A stretch of 64,000 nt of DNA, taken from positions 2,272,811-2,336,810 of the forward strand of contig NW_004955518.1 of NCBI RefSeq assembly GCF_000276665.1, given 5' to 3'. Under the pieces are notes generated by a model. That model searched no databases, was not told the DNA's origin, and was given only the letters and a program-made list of their open reading frames with translations. Of the stretch, positions 26,408 to 39,662 are shown piece after piece (position 1 is the stretch's first letter; every line of letters starts with the position of its first letter). The stretch comes from Chinchilla lanigera. Taxonomy: Eukaryota > Chordata > Mammalia > Rodentia > Chinchillidae. The position numbers and the translations under genes were made by a program.

Positions 26408-26416
26408 GCACGCACG
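26366..26416. repeat. (CA)n microsatellite grading into CGCA
   Basis: About 18 CA units followed by CGCACGCACGCACGC. Confidence 0.95.
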
Positions 26417-27229
26417 CCGCGCGAGTCTGGTCCACACTGGTGAGAAGCAGATAGCCTGGGAGGAGGGGTGGCCTCAGGGTAAAAGATTTCCACCCCTTCC
26501 ACCCCACACTCATCCTCCCCACCAAGCCACCAGATCTCTGGAGCAGCCTGAGAGTGGAGCCGCCCCGAGGGGCTCTGTCCTCAGCCTCCTTGAACTTGAC
26601 CGAAGTTTAGGGTGAGGGAGGCAGGTTTGCTGACTCCACAGCAAGATGCCAACTGGGCAGGTTTTGGCAAGGGTCTGCCCTTCCTTCTGTTCTTGTTCTG
26701 CTCTGACCTTTGAGAAAAGGGACAGAGAGAGGCACTGTGGAGGGAGAAGCCAAAGAGGAACCCTTCCTCTCCTGGCTGCTGGGGATGGCAGCAGCAACTC
26801 TGACAGAACACCAAGAAGCCTGGATTCTGTCCTGGCAGAGCCACTCAGGACCCCTGACATGCGGCAGGATGAAAGCTCTCTGTGTTTTTCTTTCTCCCAC
26901 AGGGAGGTGGCTTAGATCTGCTTTCATGTTAGGGGCAGAATTTCTTTTTCAGACAAAATCAGAGAAGCCCTGCATATAAAAATACATGAAAGCAGAAGGG
27001 AAGGGGACAGCTTCTGCCTGACTCAACCCTCACTTCCCCCACAGCAGCTCTTTTCAGATCTGCTCATTTCATAAACTTAACTGAAGTGTGCATTGTGTGC
27101 CTCACATGACCGACCATCAAGGAGCAGGACTTCGGCACAAGGCCCTGCCCACCTGGAACTTCGGGTAGAGAGGAAAGGGATACAAAGTCAACTCAATATC
27201 CTTAAAAGGGTCCACAAGCAAAGCACAGT

Positions 27230-27770
27230 GCATTGACTCAGGAAACAGGAACCTGCTTCTGGGTATAGACCCAAAGGAGATGCAAGAGGGTCTTAAAGAG
27301 AAACCCATATACCCACATTCATAATACCATTAGCCACAGTAGGCAAAGGGAAAGCAACTCACTCAAGAGCCCCCCAACCATCATGATGAATGTCTAGCAG
27401 AAGGTGGTGTATTCATACAGGGGAATACTATTCAGCCTTTAGGAGGAAGGAAATTCTAGCACATGCTGCAAGGAGGATGAGCCTGGAGGACATTATGCTA
27501 AGTGAAAAAAGCCAGTCCCAAAAAGATAGCTGCAATGTGTTGCCTTTTTGTGAGGTACCTCAAGTAGTCTAATCTAAAGGACAGAAAGTAGGAGCCTGGT
27601 CCCCAGGGCTGGGAAGAGGGAATATAGGGTTTAATGGGGTAGAGTTTGAGTTTGAGGTAAAGAAAACATTCAAGAAATAGATGGTGATGATGGAATGTGA
27701 ATGTGAATGTACTTAGTGTTACTGGTTAAGAAGGTATTTTTATGTATATTTTACCATCATTAAAAATAAT
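27230..27770 (+). mobile_element. Old L1 3'-end fragment
   Basis: Contains GGGAATACTATTCAGCC, GACATTATGCTAAGTGAAA, GAGGTACCTCAAGTAGTC and GTGAATGTACTTAGTG, then a TATATTTTACCA end. This is the order of ancient L1M 3' ends. Confidence 0.75.
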
Positions 27771-27777
27771 ACTTTTA

Positions 27778-27872
27778 GAGCTGGGGAGAGAGCTCAGTGG
27801 TGTAGTGCCTGCCTGGCACGCACAAGGTCCTGATTTCAATTCCCATTACAAAAAAAGAAAAACAATAATTTT
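27778..27872 (+). mobile_element. ID SINE
   Basis: GAGCTGGGGAGAGAGCTCAG and GCCTGCCTGGCACGCACAAG with an A-rich tail, inserted at the end of the L1 fragment. Confidence 0.8.
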
Positions 27873-30030
27873 TAAGAATGAGTCTATATGTCAAAGAGAT
27901 GGCCAATGTTTGGCTAAGCTGGGGGAGCTTGTGCAAGTATGGTTCCAGCCAGGAGCTTGCCTGGTCATCATGGTCTCAAGGCCTCTGCAGGTGCCCTTCC
28001 TTTCACTAGATGTTTTGCTTCGAGAATTCCATAATGTAGTCCTCTCCACTCTCTCCTTAAATGTCACTCCTCCCAAAAAGCCCTCACTGGCACCAATCAC
28101 AGTGACAGTGCTCACATGTATGCACACGTGCACCCCACCCAGCACACAGTCATCAGTGTGCGTCCCACCTAGCACTTATCACATCTCCTGTGCTGCAGAC
28201 ATGTCCTACCTTATTCGAGTCTTTTCTGTCTCCTTCGCTATAACATGGACACAAAGGCTTGTTTCATTCCCTGTTCTCTCACTTATGCCTGAAATATCAT
28301 AGGTGCTGATGTGAATTCGAAGACTAATAAACAAATAAATGCATTATCCGTGCACTTGCTGAGGTTTCCCTTCCACGTTTGAGGTTACACATGTACTCAG
28401 CTGGGGACGGCCTAGCCTTGTTTCTGTTTGTTTGTCTTCATCCATCTTTTAAGAACATTGCAGTGAGGAAATAACTGCTTAAAGACAGAGATTATGGATT
28501 TGATTCAAATGGCAGGTAAATAACATCTATGACCACTTTCTACTCCTTTGACTTAGTGTTACAGTTTGGATATCAGCAGAATGACAGATGGCAAGTTAAG
28601 AAATGACATTCAATTTTAGAAAACATGTAACTCACTTTTTAAAATAGTCTTACAATTTTTGAGATGGGCAGGACCATAGACTGGCCTGAATTTGAAACCC
28701 TGAGAGACTGTCCAGTTGCAAAACAACAGGCCTGTGTTAGCCCCTTTGTCACGCAACCCAAACAATCAAGCACTCAGAAATATTTTTGCAAGGAGGAACT
28801 GCTCACAGAGGGGAGGGCTGGGGTCTTTAGGAAAGCACCAAGATGAGCTGTCCTCTTCCGCCTCGCTCTGGAACCCACTGAGCGCAGTGAGTATGTGGGT
28901 CCTATAGTCCTCAGACCCTCACTGTCATAACCTTGAAACTTCGAAATCATTCTTGTCAGCACCATGTTTTAGGAGATCTAATCCACCCCTCCTTCCAGTC
29001 AGGTTATCCCTTAAAAAATACTCAACTTTGAGAAACAATTGAAGAACCAAAACAGAATGGTAACTTCTTCTGATTCTTCAAGGCAAAGTAGCCAACTTGA
29101 TCATGACATTATTACGCCCTCATTCATTCTTTCTTAGGATTCTAACACGGGAGTCACAGGCTGTCCAAAATGTAAACAGTGCTGATGGTCACTTTTTAAA
29201 CTGTGGGTTGCAACTGTTTTATAGGTTATGAAATCAACTTAGCAAATCATAATGAGAAGTTACTTTGAAAAACTGAAATGGAGCAGAATTAAGTAGAAAA
29301 TATCAGTGTATATCACACACAGTAAAAGTACGTGTTGCTTCACGGTATATGTATGCGCATGTATACTGCACTGCAGTCTGAGCTGTGTCTTACTGTGCAC
29401 ATTGGTCAAATAGTTTTGAAAGTTGCTCTCCTCGCCCATATTCCATGTAAGATTCAACGGACTGATGCTTCGTAATTCCTTAGGCCCTGGATTTATTAAG
29501 TGCCAGTGGCAGAGAAGGCACTGAGCTGTGTCCTTAGGCAGCAAAGCTAAACAGAAGACTGTGTTTGGCATAGGTCCTAATTGGGTAACATGAGGACAGT
29601 CCAATAAAGGAACTATTTATAAGGTGTGGGCAGAGTGCAGGGAAGTCTAAGGAGATAGAGCAGCCCCAAGCCTAGGCTGCGAACAGAGCACAAGGTCAGA
29701 AGAGGGGAGGGGAAGGAGTTGCTGCCAGACCTTGACCTCTGTGGAGAGGCTTTGTTCACAAAGGAACTGTCACATCCATCCAGGGAGGCAGCCAGCTCCC
29801 ACGAACTTGCAGGGAAGTCACCAGAGGAACCAGTAGCTCAGCTGTCATCTCCTGACTGTGGCCATACAAACCCCACCTGTAGCCAGGGTGCTCAGGATCC
29901 TGGCAGAGCCATCCACATGGGCCAGGAGGGGAAGAAAGCGGGGGATGAAAGACAGATGATCAGCTCTATCAAAGTGTCTGCTTTTCAGGAACTTACGTTG
30001 GATGGATGAGAAGGCACATTCACAACAACA

Positions 30031-30200
30031 GCCGGGCGTGGTGGTGCACACCTGTAATCATAGCACTGTGGGGGCTGAGGTAGGAGGATCATTGAGAGTT
30101 CGAGGCCAGCCTGGGCTACAAAGTGAGCTCTAGACCAGCCAGCACTGCATAGCGAGACCCTGTCTCAAAAATACAAAACAAAACAAAGCAAAACAAAAAA
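30031..30200 (+). mobile_element. B1-type SINE
   Basis: GCCGGGCGTGGTGGTGCACA, GTTCGAGGCCAGCCTGGGCT and GCGAGACCCTGTCTCAAAA followed by an A-rich CAAAA tail. It is the best-preserved B1 in the window. Confidence 0.9.
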
Positions 30201-30691
30201 CCCAAGAAAACCCCACAGTGATGAAACTTGGGGTGGAAGAGAGGAATTAATAACTAACTACTTCTGGAAAAACTGGGTAGAGGCATTTGCCTCGGGGGAG
30301 GCCAGGGAAGGGTGGGGAAGGCTCATAATTTATGGCACTGTGGCCATCTGCAGCCTGCTTCCCTAGGGGCTGCCTCCCTACTTCCTCTTCTACCTGGCCC
30401 TGGTGCGATCTGAGGTGCTGTTCTGTGTTACACAATGCTAGGCAGGATGTACCCCTGTTCCCCAGCCACCACACCCAGAGGCCTCCCTGGGATCTGCTGC
30501 TAGTGACAAAACCTGTTTCTTGTCCCTGAATTCAGGATACTGAGAAGATGTAAAGTTAAAACTATTGAGCACCACTTCCCAACTCCCAACAACAAGTGTA
30601 AATACTCTGCTTAGGAAAAACTTAGGGCAGAACAGAGACTCTTTTTATTGGCTTGGGCTTTACATCTTGGGTTACTTTACATTTGGACTAT

Positions 30692-31028
30692 GTGTTAGCA
30701 CTTTGTTAGACAAAATGCCTGACACAAACCCCACAGAAAGAGAAAAGGCTTATCTTGGCTCGTAGTTCCAGGCGCTCCAGCTCATGGTTGGTGGCCCCCA
30801 TTGCTTTGGGCCTGTGGTAAGGCAGCACATCATGATGGGAGGGTGTGGCAGAACAAAATAACTTACTTCATGGCTAGAAAGCCCAAGAAAGGAGAAAGGA
30901 CCTGGGGCCCCACAGTCTGCTTCAAGGGCACATTCTCAACAGCCTAAGCACCCACTAGTCCCCTCCTCTTAAATGTTCCAGGCCTTTAGCACACAGGCTT
31001 TTGGGGACATTGCAAACCCAAACTGCAG
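30692..31028 (-). mobile_element. Second MaLR-type (ORR1/MT-like) LTR, reverse orientation
   Basis: More divergent than the other LTRs but with the same layout in reverse: GTTAGACAAAATGCC, a TTCCAGG/CTCATGG block, CTCCTCTTAAATGTTCC and GGCTTTTGGGGACATTGC. Boundaries are approximate. Confidence 0.6.
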
Positions 31029-33021
31029 TGTGCGCATTTGGATCATTGTTTGTTCTATATTTAGTGAGTTTAATTTGAGTTTCTGGCTCCGTTCACCATG
31101 CAGAGGAAATTGCAGGTACAAGTATATGGAGATGAGAAATCGCTGGGCATATTAAGGGGCCTTTTGGGCATGTGGCCAGAAGGGAGGTAATGGGATGAGG
31201 TGTAACAGTGGGTTTGGGTAAGACCAGAAAAGGCCTGGGTCCGATGGTGGATGTAGGAATATCCAGTAAGGACTTCAGCAGGGAGCATCACAGGTGTGCA
31301 GCTTAGAAAGCTCACATGGGAGTTGAGTTGAGTTGAGCAGACCTGGAGGAAGGACTGCCACAGAAGCCTGGGGGCAACATGGGGTCACCAGAACTCAGCT
31401 GAGGACACCAGGGGACCAAGAGTTGTGCCTAGCTCCACGCGGGGCTGAGTGAGGTAAGAGTCTAGAATGAGTAACAAGTTCTGGTGTGCTTGTGATAGAA
31501 TCTAGTTTCAATCACTTCCCATTTCTTACAGCTTTGAGGGTCTCCTTTCTAATCACCCTTCCCTGAACGCATTCTGAGTCGACTCGTCTCCTCCCTCAGA
31601 TCCAGAATAGAACTCCCTACTCCTGCTGAGGCCCAGCCAAGGGGAAGAATGACATACATAAAATGATGCACATGTTCAGGATGGATGCAGTTTTTTCCAA
31701 ATATTTTCAGTCTACAGTTGTTTGCATCTATGGATGAGGAGTGCATATATAGAGAGGGTGGGCTGTCCAAGATTGTATAGAACCTGAATCCTTTTGTATA
31801 TAGGCTCAAAATTATTTTTTCATGGGCTAGTAAATATTTTTACAGATTTTTCCCAAAGAGGAGGGGAGCAGGAGCTGGAAGGAGAGGAGAGGGTGGGAAG
31901 GGGCAGGGTATGAAGAAGGGAGTTGGGATGTGTCCTATACACGGGCCGACTCCACACAGGAGAGTAAAAGTCGTGTGCCACAAGCATGTGCTAACAAACT
32001 AAAAACAAAGCCTGACATGCAGGCCTACATCGTCAGCTTAGTGTGTCTTCTCTTCATCCCTGAACACCGCCTCTGCAATCTTTTGGCTTCAGTGTAGGTC
32101 AGCAAGGAAGTATGATGTGAAAGTTCTGGAGCAGAGGTTATGGAAGATGTATGAAAAGTACGTGTTCTCACTGTTTTCAAGTAGCTTAGAGTCCAGTGAG
32201 TGAGAGACAGACAGATGGACAGATGGGGAGAGAGCCCGAGGACGAAGAAACGTGACACAGACACAGACAGAGACACTGAGAGACATAGAGAGAGCTCCCT
32301 GGACACTGGAACAATCTGTGCATCTGAAACGTCAGTGTGCCGTAGTTGCTGTAATTTTCAAGGTTCTGGAAACATTTACCATGAAGTTCACAGCTCAGCA
32401 TATCTGAACGTTTTCACTGTGTGAAAACTTACTAGTTATTTGTCTCCATAGTGGACAATTCAGAATTAGTCACTGGCCTTTCACCTTTGTGACTTTTGTC
32501 CTAGAACACGTCTCCTGGACCTCTGCTATCTCTTGTCTAGGTGGTGATTGTAGAGAGCAGACTTCCTCACACAGGAAGGGAAGTTCTATGTAAATTACCT
32601 GAAACTCACCGTCCCGCAGGCCCCGCCCCTCTCCAGAAAGCCCTCCCCTCTCCTCAGACGACCTCAGGAAGTTCTGTCTTCAGTGAGCACTTCCACAGCC
32701 ACATCACACAGCCCTTCCAGCTCCTAGGCTCCTCGGTGAGAACTATGTATTCTACTTAGCCCACCAGCAGGCCTGTGCAGTGTCCAGCACCTCCTACAGC
32801 TCCCCTTTCTGCAGCCCCATGTGTGAGCCTGGCGGATCTCGGGACAGTGACAGCCAGGTAACTTTCGGCAGGCCTGTTCATTTCACCCACGTTCACTAAG
32901 CACTTTTGGGTCAGGCACTCTGAGAAGGACAGAGCAGAGTTGAGTCTGGAAAAATGACAGGCTCTCATTTCAGGAAAGCCTGGGAGGTATAGCATACTTC
33001 AGAGAGAAGTGCTGGATGCAG

Positions 33022-33403
33022 TGTCTTAGTTACTTTTCTCCTTGCTGAGACAAAATACCCGACATCCAAAAGTTAAAGAGGGAGAGATTTATTTAGTTCA
33101 CAGCTGGTGGAGGTTTTAGTCCATAATCAGCTGCTCCAAGGCAGGGTGCACATAGCAGAGGGGCAACAGTTCACGGTGGGAGAGGACGGCAAAAGCAAGC
33201 AGGGAAAGAATGGATAAGCCTCTTCTGTTCCTTATATTGCCTGCAGACTACCCACCCTAGGGCAGGTGTAGCACTCACACCATTAAACCCAGCAATGGAC
33301 CATGAATCAGTCACAAACTTCTAGATTCAATGCTGCCTCCAAAAAGCCCACCCCTCATGACTGCATGAGGCTTTGGGAGGACATCTAGACACAAACCATA
33401 AGA
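33022..33403 (-). mobile_element. MaLR solo LTR, reverse orientation
   Basis: Begins TGTCTTAGTTACTTTTCTC and ends CCATAAGA on the + strand, the reverse complement of the LTR at 60719. Flanks TGCAG and TGTGG agree at three of five bases. Confidence 0.8.
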
Positions 33404-34319
33404 TGTGGGATGCTGCCTGATAGAAGAGATAGGTGAGCTGAACTTATATGAGGCGTGAGAGAGAGTGTACCCTGGCCAGTCCAACTGGGGAGAAGCCTGG
33501 CTTCTCCAGTCTACAGAGCGGGAGAGGCTGGTGAGACAGGGGGAGGGTGTGAGACAGCCGGGCAAGGAGCTTGGGTTTTGTCTAAGATCAATAGGAAGTC
33601 ACTGAAAAATTTTAAGCCACAAGTGATAGCTTCAGGCTGATCTTATACCCTTCTGCTGTTAGCTTGGAAGCTCAGAACTGAACTTGCACCTACTGTTAGC
33701 AACTATTGTGGGCTCTCACCGTGGAGTTTACAGATCCATTTACCCTTCCTCATTTTCTTGGCCTTTTGCTCCAGGGTCCTCATTTAATAACTCTAGACAT
33801 CTCTACAAGCCCTATGAAACATAAACAAATAAACCATGTCAGTAACTCACCCTGAGCTACATATGTGTATCCCCACTTTGCAGAGAAGGAAACCAGAACC
33901 CGTAGAAATTGAGTAAACTGCCTAATGGCCTTCGTATTGCTTCATCCATTACTGAAACCTGTTCACTATCTCCCTTCCTTGAGGACGGTGGAGACAGTGT
34001 CTGCTGTGGGTGTGCGAGTGCACCCACCGGAGACTCAGGAGGCCCCAGTGGTGCTGCTGACCGAGTGACCAACTGACCCTCCCTGCTGCTAGCTGTCAAA
34101 CCAGCCTGGCGAGAAGCCAGGGCAGAGCCCAGGGTGCCCAGTCCCTAGGATCGGACACCTTCCACTCCAGCGTCCCCTCCTGCCTGCTTTGACTTCATGC
34201 CTCTTTTGGACTGAGCTCCCCACTTACTCCCATGTAACATCCCATCACTTACCTTTCCAGTCCATCAGTAACTAAAACCAGGCAAACATTCGGTTTCCTT
34301 TGGAACTAGACTTTTAGGA

Positions 34320-34445
34320 CTAGAAGAAACCTGAGCAATGCTTCTGATCAGACCAACTCATTTTACACTGAACTACCTTGGGCTCAGACAAAGCAGATGG
34401 CTCCCCAAGGTCACTCAGCCAGTTACCTGCAAAGTTGGGGCTCGA
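34320..34445 (+). mobile_element. MIR-like SINE fragment
   Basis: TCATTTTACACTGAACTACC and CCCCAAGGTCACTCAGCCAG resemble the MIR core; the rest is diverged. Confidence 0.45.
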
Positions 34446-35728
34446 TGAATGTTCACAGTGTTGCTTTATTCATTTAGAAACATAAGAAATACGTTTTAAA
34501 ATGGGTTGCTCATAAAATAAAGTTATTCAATATATTTAGATATAAGTCTAGTGAGATTTTACTTTAAAAAATTTAAACCTCTTAGGCACCATCTTGTCTC
34601 AGAAGAGAAACAAGAGAACATCGTTGTTGCTCAGGGTCTTGGCTGTCCTCCGGCTTCTCTCACTCTCAGCTTTCTCCCCGGGCCCTCTCCTCTGCAACAA
34701 CACTTCAACCACACAGCATCCCTGGTAGTTCTAATGTGCTGAGCATGTCTGGGTGTGCAATCCACAGGTTCTATCCTCACCTCACAAGCCTCTGTGATCC
34801 ACACTCTACAGAGGAAACTGACACACAACGAGGCAAAATGTATTGCACAGGGTCACGGTGGTGGCCCTGGGACAATCCTGGCTGCCTGGGTCTGCAGCAG
34901 GCTCCCTTTCCCAGGAGAGCATTGTCTGCACAGCTCAACTCCGGCTCAGGGTGCTCCCTCCCAAGCACTGAATCCAAATAACCTCCTATCTTCTACTCTC
35001 CATGTCCAGGCTGTCCCATAGTCAGTGCAAAACTGAACTCAACTTGCCTTCCCCAAACATGCAGATTGCCTAGCATAGCAGTCATTGCTGAGCCACTCTT
35101 TCCCATTGCATCCTTCCTATTTGATTCCAGAATATATCTCAGACCTATTCCTTCCACCTAGGGAGACCACCACTAGATATGGGCAGTTTCCCAAGTGCTC
35201 CCTGAGCTACAGTGCTAGCCATCATCCCCAGCACAGCCCCTTATTCCCAACCTGCCTAGCCTAGGAGTATCAGCAAAGGTCTTCTAAAGGTGGAGCTGAA
35301 CATATGCTACCTGCCTCTGCAGCTCTCTTGGTGGTCCCAGGGCCTGCTGTCTGACACCTTACTGGTCTCTTCCATGGTGAACAGCCTTGGCTTTGGCTAC
35401 AAGACCCAATTCTCAGACCAGGCTACACTGTTTCATGAGGCTGTGCTTTTATACCTCTCTTTCCTCTGCTTAAAATTCCCTCCCACCTCCTCTAGCAGAG
35501 CTGCTTATTTATTTCCTCTTGGCCTCCAGTGCTGCCCCTTAAACACACACACCTCCAGTCCTGCAGCACTTTTTCTAGATCACAGTTGTTTAATCCTGTT
35601 GCCTCCCGGTGGCAGAAAGTATTTTATGGCATTCAGAACTACACAGCATTTAGGTAGTTACATAGAGAAGAACTCATTACCATCAGGTAGTGGGTGGAGT
35701 GAAAGAAAGAAGGAATGGTATGGTGTTA

Positions 35729-36176
35729 GGATGGTGAATTTTTGTGTCAATTTGACTGGGCTAAGAGATGCCTAGAGAGCTGGTAGCACATTGTTTTCTG
35801 GGTCTGTCTGTGAGGGTGTTACTGGGAAGGCCTAGCATGCAAATTGGTGAACTGAGTAAGGCAGATATATGGCCTCTTGTAATGTGGGCAGGCATCCCCC
35901 AATTCCTGGGGGAGGGTCAAAATAGAGCAAACAGGCAAGGTCAAGACAAATCTGCTGTCTTCGTGGTGGGGATATCCACCTACTCCCACCCTCAGACATT
36001 GGAGCTCCTGGTTCTCAGACCTTCAGTGACACTACTGGGTTTCCTGACCCTTCAGCTTATAAATAATGAGACTCTTGGCCTTGATAATTATGAGAAAATT
36101 CTTATGCTCGACCCCCTCTTGGACGTCTATATTTCTCTTATTAGCTCTGCATTTCTGGAGAATCCTGGTACAGACA
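35729..36176 (+). mobile_element. ERVL-type (MLT2-like) LTR
   Basis: Contains GTGTCAATTTGACTGGGC, TCTGTGAGGGTGTTACTGG, TAATGTGGGCAGGCATC and CTCCTGGTTCTCAGACC, ending near TCTGGAGAATCCTGGTAC. These are the characteristic order of MLT2/ERVL LTRs. The frames at 35290-36247 are not treated as genes. Confidence 0.65.
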
Positions 36177-37019
36177 TAAAGCTCTGTCCATTCTCTATCC
36201 ATGCACACAGACCAGCTTGCTCCTGCAGGCACTTCAGCCCTGTCTAGGCAGCTGCAGCCCCCTGTGTGAGCTCCTTGCTGTACCTGTGACAATTGCTCCC
36301 GCACCAGTTCCACATGCACAGAAACCCTGGACCCTTCCACCACCCAGCAGCAACCACTCCAGTGCACTCTCCACTCCACCAGGGTGTGGGTTGTTTCCTC
36401 ATCTACATCTTACCTGAAGGGTCTCCTTAACCAAACTGGGAAAAATAACTGGGCTCTTCCTATTCATAGTGGGGCAGAAGGGCCCCAGTGGTCTTAGAGG
36501 GAACCACAAAAGAGTTTATTTACCTGATGACTATACGTGGAGTGAAGTCATAAATGTTTCAACTTGAGGTGTCTGAAAGATAAAGGTTGTAAGACCAAAG
36601 CAAAGCACCAGAAATTTGAGAGCTTTGAAAACAGCAGATTACAGAAGACTAAGGTTTTAGCAAGATAAGTCTATGTTCCTTGCCCAGAGTTGTCTGGATC
36701 CTGCTAACCATCATTAAAAATGGTCGCCGTGCCCACCTCTCCCATCGGAAAAGGAGGAAGAGGTAAGAGCTCTGGAGTGGGAAAGAACTCCAGGAGCCAG
36801 TGGTCCCTAAGCCAGGAGACACTCACCACTGCCATGCCTGCACCCACCCAGCCAGCATGGCAGCCTGGGTTAGATGCCTGCATCACACAGTCAGGGGTGA
36901 GGCTGGGCATGGGTCTTCTCTAATCTCCAGGCTTGCTGCTGTTACTTAGCAGGAGGAACAGCTCAAGGGGAGGGCCATTCGGCCACATCCACCCAGAGTT
37001 TTCTGTACAACACTTCAGC

Positions 37020-37082
37020 TTGTTCTCCTTCCCTCCTTCCTCCCTCCCTCGCTCCCTTCCTTCCTCCTTTTTCTTTCTTTTA
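37020..37082. repeat. Pyrimidine (CTTC/CCTC)n tract
   Basis: About 60 bases of mostly TCCCTCC and CTTCC repeats. Confidence 0.85.
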
Positions 37083-37190
37083 TAAGTTGTCCTTCTTGAA
37101 TTCACATTGTTAGGAGGTAGATGACAGGTGTGAATTGAGCTGGAATTTCATGGGGAAATAATTTTTTCAAATAAAAACAGTGGGTTTTTG

Positions 37191-37235
37191 CCTCATTACA
37201 CACCAAGACAGCTTTAGAAGACAATTGCTGACTCC
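37191..37235. repeat. 45-bp dispersed direct repeat, copy 1
   Basis: CCTCATTACACACCAAGACA and the following bases through GACTCC recur at 38868-38912 with one difference. It belongs to no repeat family I know. Confidence 0.9.
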
Positions 37236-38867
37236 TGCCTGAGGTACTCTTTCAGACACAAGTTTACCGCTCCTGTTCTTGAAAATAAATCTAAGTAGCA
37301 AAGCTATGTAATGCCCGCTCCCTGCAAAACCCATAGAGAACTTTGAAAACAATGCTTATCAGTGAATGACCATTGTTCTCATTCCTGTAAGTGCTGCTGG
37401 GATTGCTCCCAGTTATATGTGTCAGCTTTCAAGTTGCCATTATGCTGTAATATTCTTTTGGATTCCTCAAGTATTTGGTTTGGTACTTTTTGCAATACAC
37501 TGGGACTGATTTATTTTTATTTTTGTCTGTGTTTTGTTATTGCTAAAAACAGTAATAAAAATTTTCGGTGCATATCTTTATGATAAACACATTTTCTCAA
37601 GGAAATCTTTTAACTGCAGAATTACTAGACCTGAATGTATGCACAGACCTAAGGCTTTGGGTCCACAAGGCCAAAGTGTCCTGCAGGTATTGAGCCCAGG
37701 GCAGAAATGCTATGTTTCCCCGGACACTCACCATCCCTTAGATTTATTGTTCCTTTTCCTCATTTCCAATTTGATACACAGCCCAGAAGACAAATGAGTA
37801 AACAAACTCTTCAGCTGGCTGCTGGTAAGCCACGGTCTCATCCAGTTCTTGTCAGTGAAGTGCAAAGGAGAAAATTTAGATTCAGGCCTGCTTAGAATCA
37901 ACCAAATCAGGAGCCTGCTCAGCCTGTCAGAGCTTCCGAGTACAGAGATTTTTCTGGAGGCAAATCCCATATGGCCTCAGGCAAAGCACAGCAACTGTCT
38001 CCAGAGTTTCCTTCTGCATCTGAAGGGTCAAAAGCAACAGCAGCTTGGCTTCCCCATGATTTGCTTTCGTTTGCTTCTGCTGTAGGCTCAGAAGGGCCCA
38101 GTCTCAGGAGCAGCTGCTGCCCAGCTACTGGGCTTCACAATGAGGTTGCTGAGGAATGGCTGGACACAAATTCACTACCAGAGAGAGAATTCAGTGGCTG
38201 CATCGCTTTGAATGGAAAAAAGAAAAACTGCATTTTGTTTCCTGAATCACTAACTGTCACATAAAGCATGTCATATAGAATTTTTTAAAAAAATAACTAA
38301 ACTGGCAACAAACCCTAGTAATGTTAGCAGTTATTGTAACTTTATTATCAGTAGAAATCATAGCTGTTTTTAAATCTATGCCTGTTGTGGCAGACATTTT
38401 AAATGTCATTAAGCTCATCATTGCTTTGAAATTACAGTGATTATTGAGACCTGCTACTAGATCTTGTCATTTATTGTGTTGATAAATAAGCATAACTCTG
38501 AACACTGATAATTTGTTTTCTTTTAAATTCTGGTAACTGCATTTTAGTATAAGTATTATATATTTGTGGCCCTGTATATTTTATTTTAACATTTAAATTT
38601 TATTCTGACAGAGTTTTTATAGGCTTCACCAGACATCAAAGGTGTCCAAGGCACAAAAAAAGATTACAAACCTCAGAAAAGAAAGCTAAATTTAGGGCCT
38701 TGTGGGTGAATCCACCCTTGTTTTATAATTGCATAGTTAAAAACATGTGCCTAACAGTGGAATGATGGCCTCCTTCAAATATTTTCTCACCTCCCTTTTC
38801 CATGCATTCATTTATTTAACAGCACATACTCAGCATCTACAAAATGCTAAGCAAATAAACAAGACAG

Positions 38868-38912
38868 CCTCATCACACACCAAGACAGCTTTAGAAGACA
38901 ATTGCTGACTCC
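38868..38912. repeat. 45-bp dispersed direct repeat, copy 2
   Basis: Identical to 37191-37235 except one T/C change at the seventh base. The flanking sequence is unrelated. Confidence 0.9.
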
Positions 38913-39473
38913 AGTGAGTGAGAGGAGGATGGCTGGAGGGACCAGTGGAGCCCAGAGCTCCAAGAAATCAGAGAAAATACAAACGCAGCTGTCTGTGGCT
39001 TTGAAATCTGCGGACACTCTCTCCCGAAAGTACAGATTCCATTGGAATAATGAATGGTTTTCCCATCGAGCTCACTTCATTCTGTGAATCCCAACCTACT
39101 CTGTCAAAATCCCCCTCATTCCCCAACATCCTTCAGAGTCCCTGTCCCAGCTGAGTTAATCCCGCCCTCCCCTGCACTCCCGTATTTTAGCAGTGTCACT
39201 TTTTATTTGCATTTTTTTGTGGGAGTCTGACTTGCCTCAGGGATACTTGCCCCAGATACTGCGTGCAGGGTGGAATATCCCAGAGCCTGAAGCCTAGCAG
39301 ATGTGTTCCCATCTCTGTTTCCTCTGCTTCTTAGCTAAGCCACCTGGGCAACTGACTTCCTTCTCCACTGGCCAATTCCCATCTACAAGGGACAAAGTTG
39401 TAACACATTGCCCTTCAAGACCTCCCTCGGGAGTTTCCTCTGAGGCTCCAACCCAATCACAGTGCGATTTCCA

Positions 39474-39580
39474 GCCAGGCCTGGTGGTGCACGCCTATAA
39501 TCCCAGCACTCTGGGAAGCAGAGATAGAAGGACCCCAAGTCTGAGCCCAATCTGGGCAATTTAGCAATTTAGTAGAGTTT
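39474..39580 (+). mobile_element. B1-type SINE, truncated 3' end
   Basis: GCCAGGCCTGGTGGTGCACG and CTATAATCCCAGCACTCTGG, running into an ID-like stretch rather than a full B1 end. Confidence 0.75.
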
Positions 39581-39599
39581 GCCACAGAATGAAAACAAG

Positions 39600-39662
39600 G
39601 GGCTGGGAAGTTACCTCAGTGTGAAAGCCCTGGGTTCAACCCCCGGCACATACCCTTCTTCC
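39600..39662 (+). mobile_element. Partial ID SINE attached to a B1
   Basis: GGGGCTGGGAAGTTACCTCAG joined to CCCTGGGTTCAACCCCCGG, missing the central CTGCC block. It lies directly after a B1 copy. Confidence 0.55.

Noticed and set aside
26366..26416. CA repeat considered as a possible CRISPR-like or satellite array
   Set aside because: A simple dinucleotide microsatellite; no spaced repeats of any kind were seen in the window.
27742..28302. 186-codon forward frame
   Set aside because: It runs through an L1 end and an ID SINE and then into low-complexity Ser/Thr/Pro sequence, so it is composite repeat-derived.
32195..32285. GACAGA-rich tract resembling one at 54690-54780
   Set aside because: Shared low-complexity composition, not a homologous repeat.
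35290..36247. Two adjacent frames of about 160 codons
   Set aside because: The second lies within an ERVL-type LTR. The first has no recognised features.
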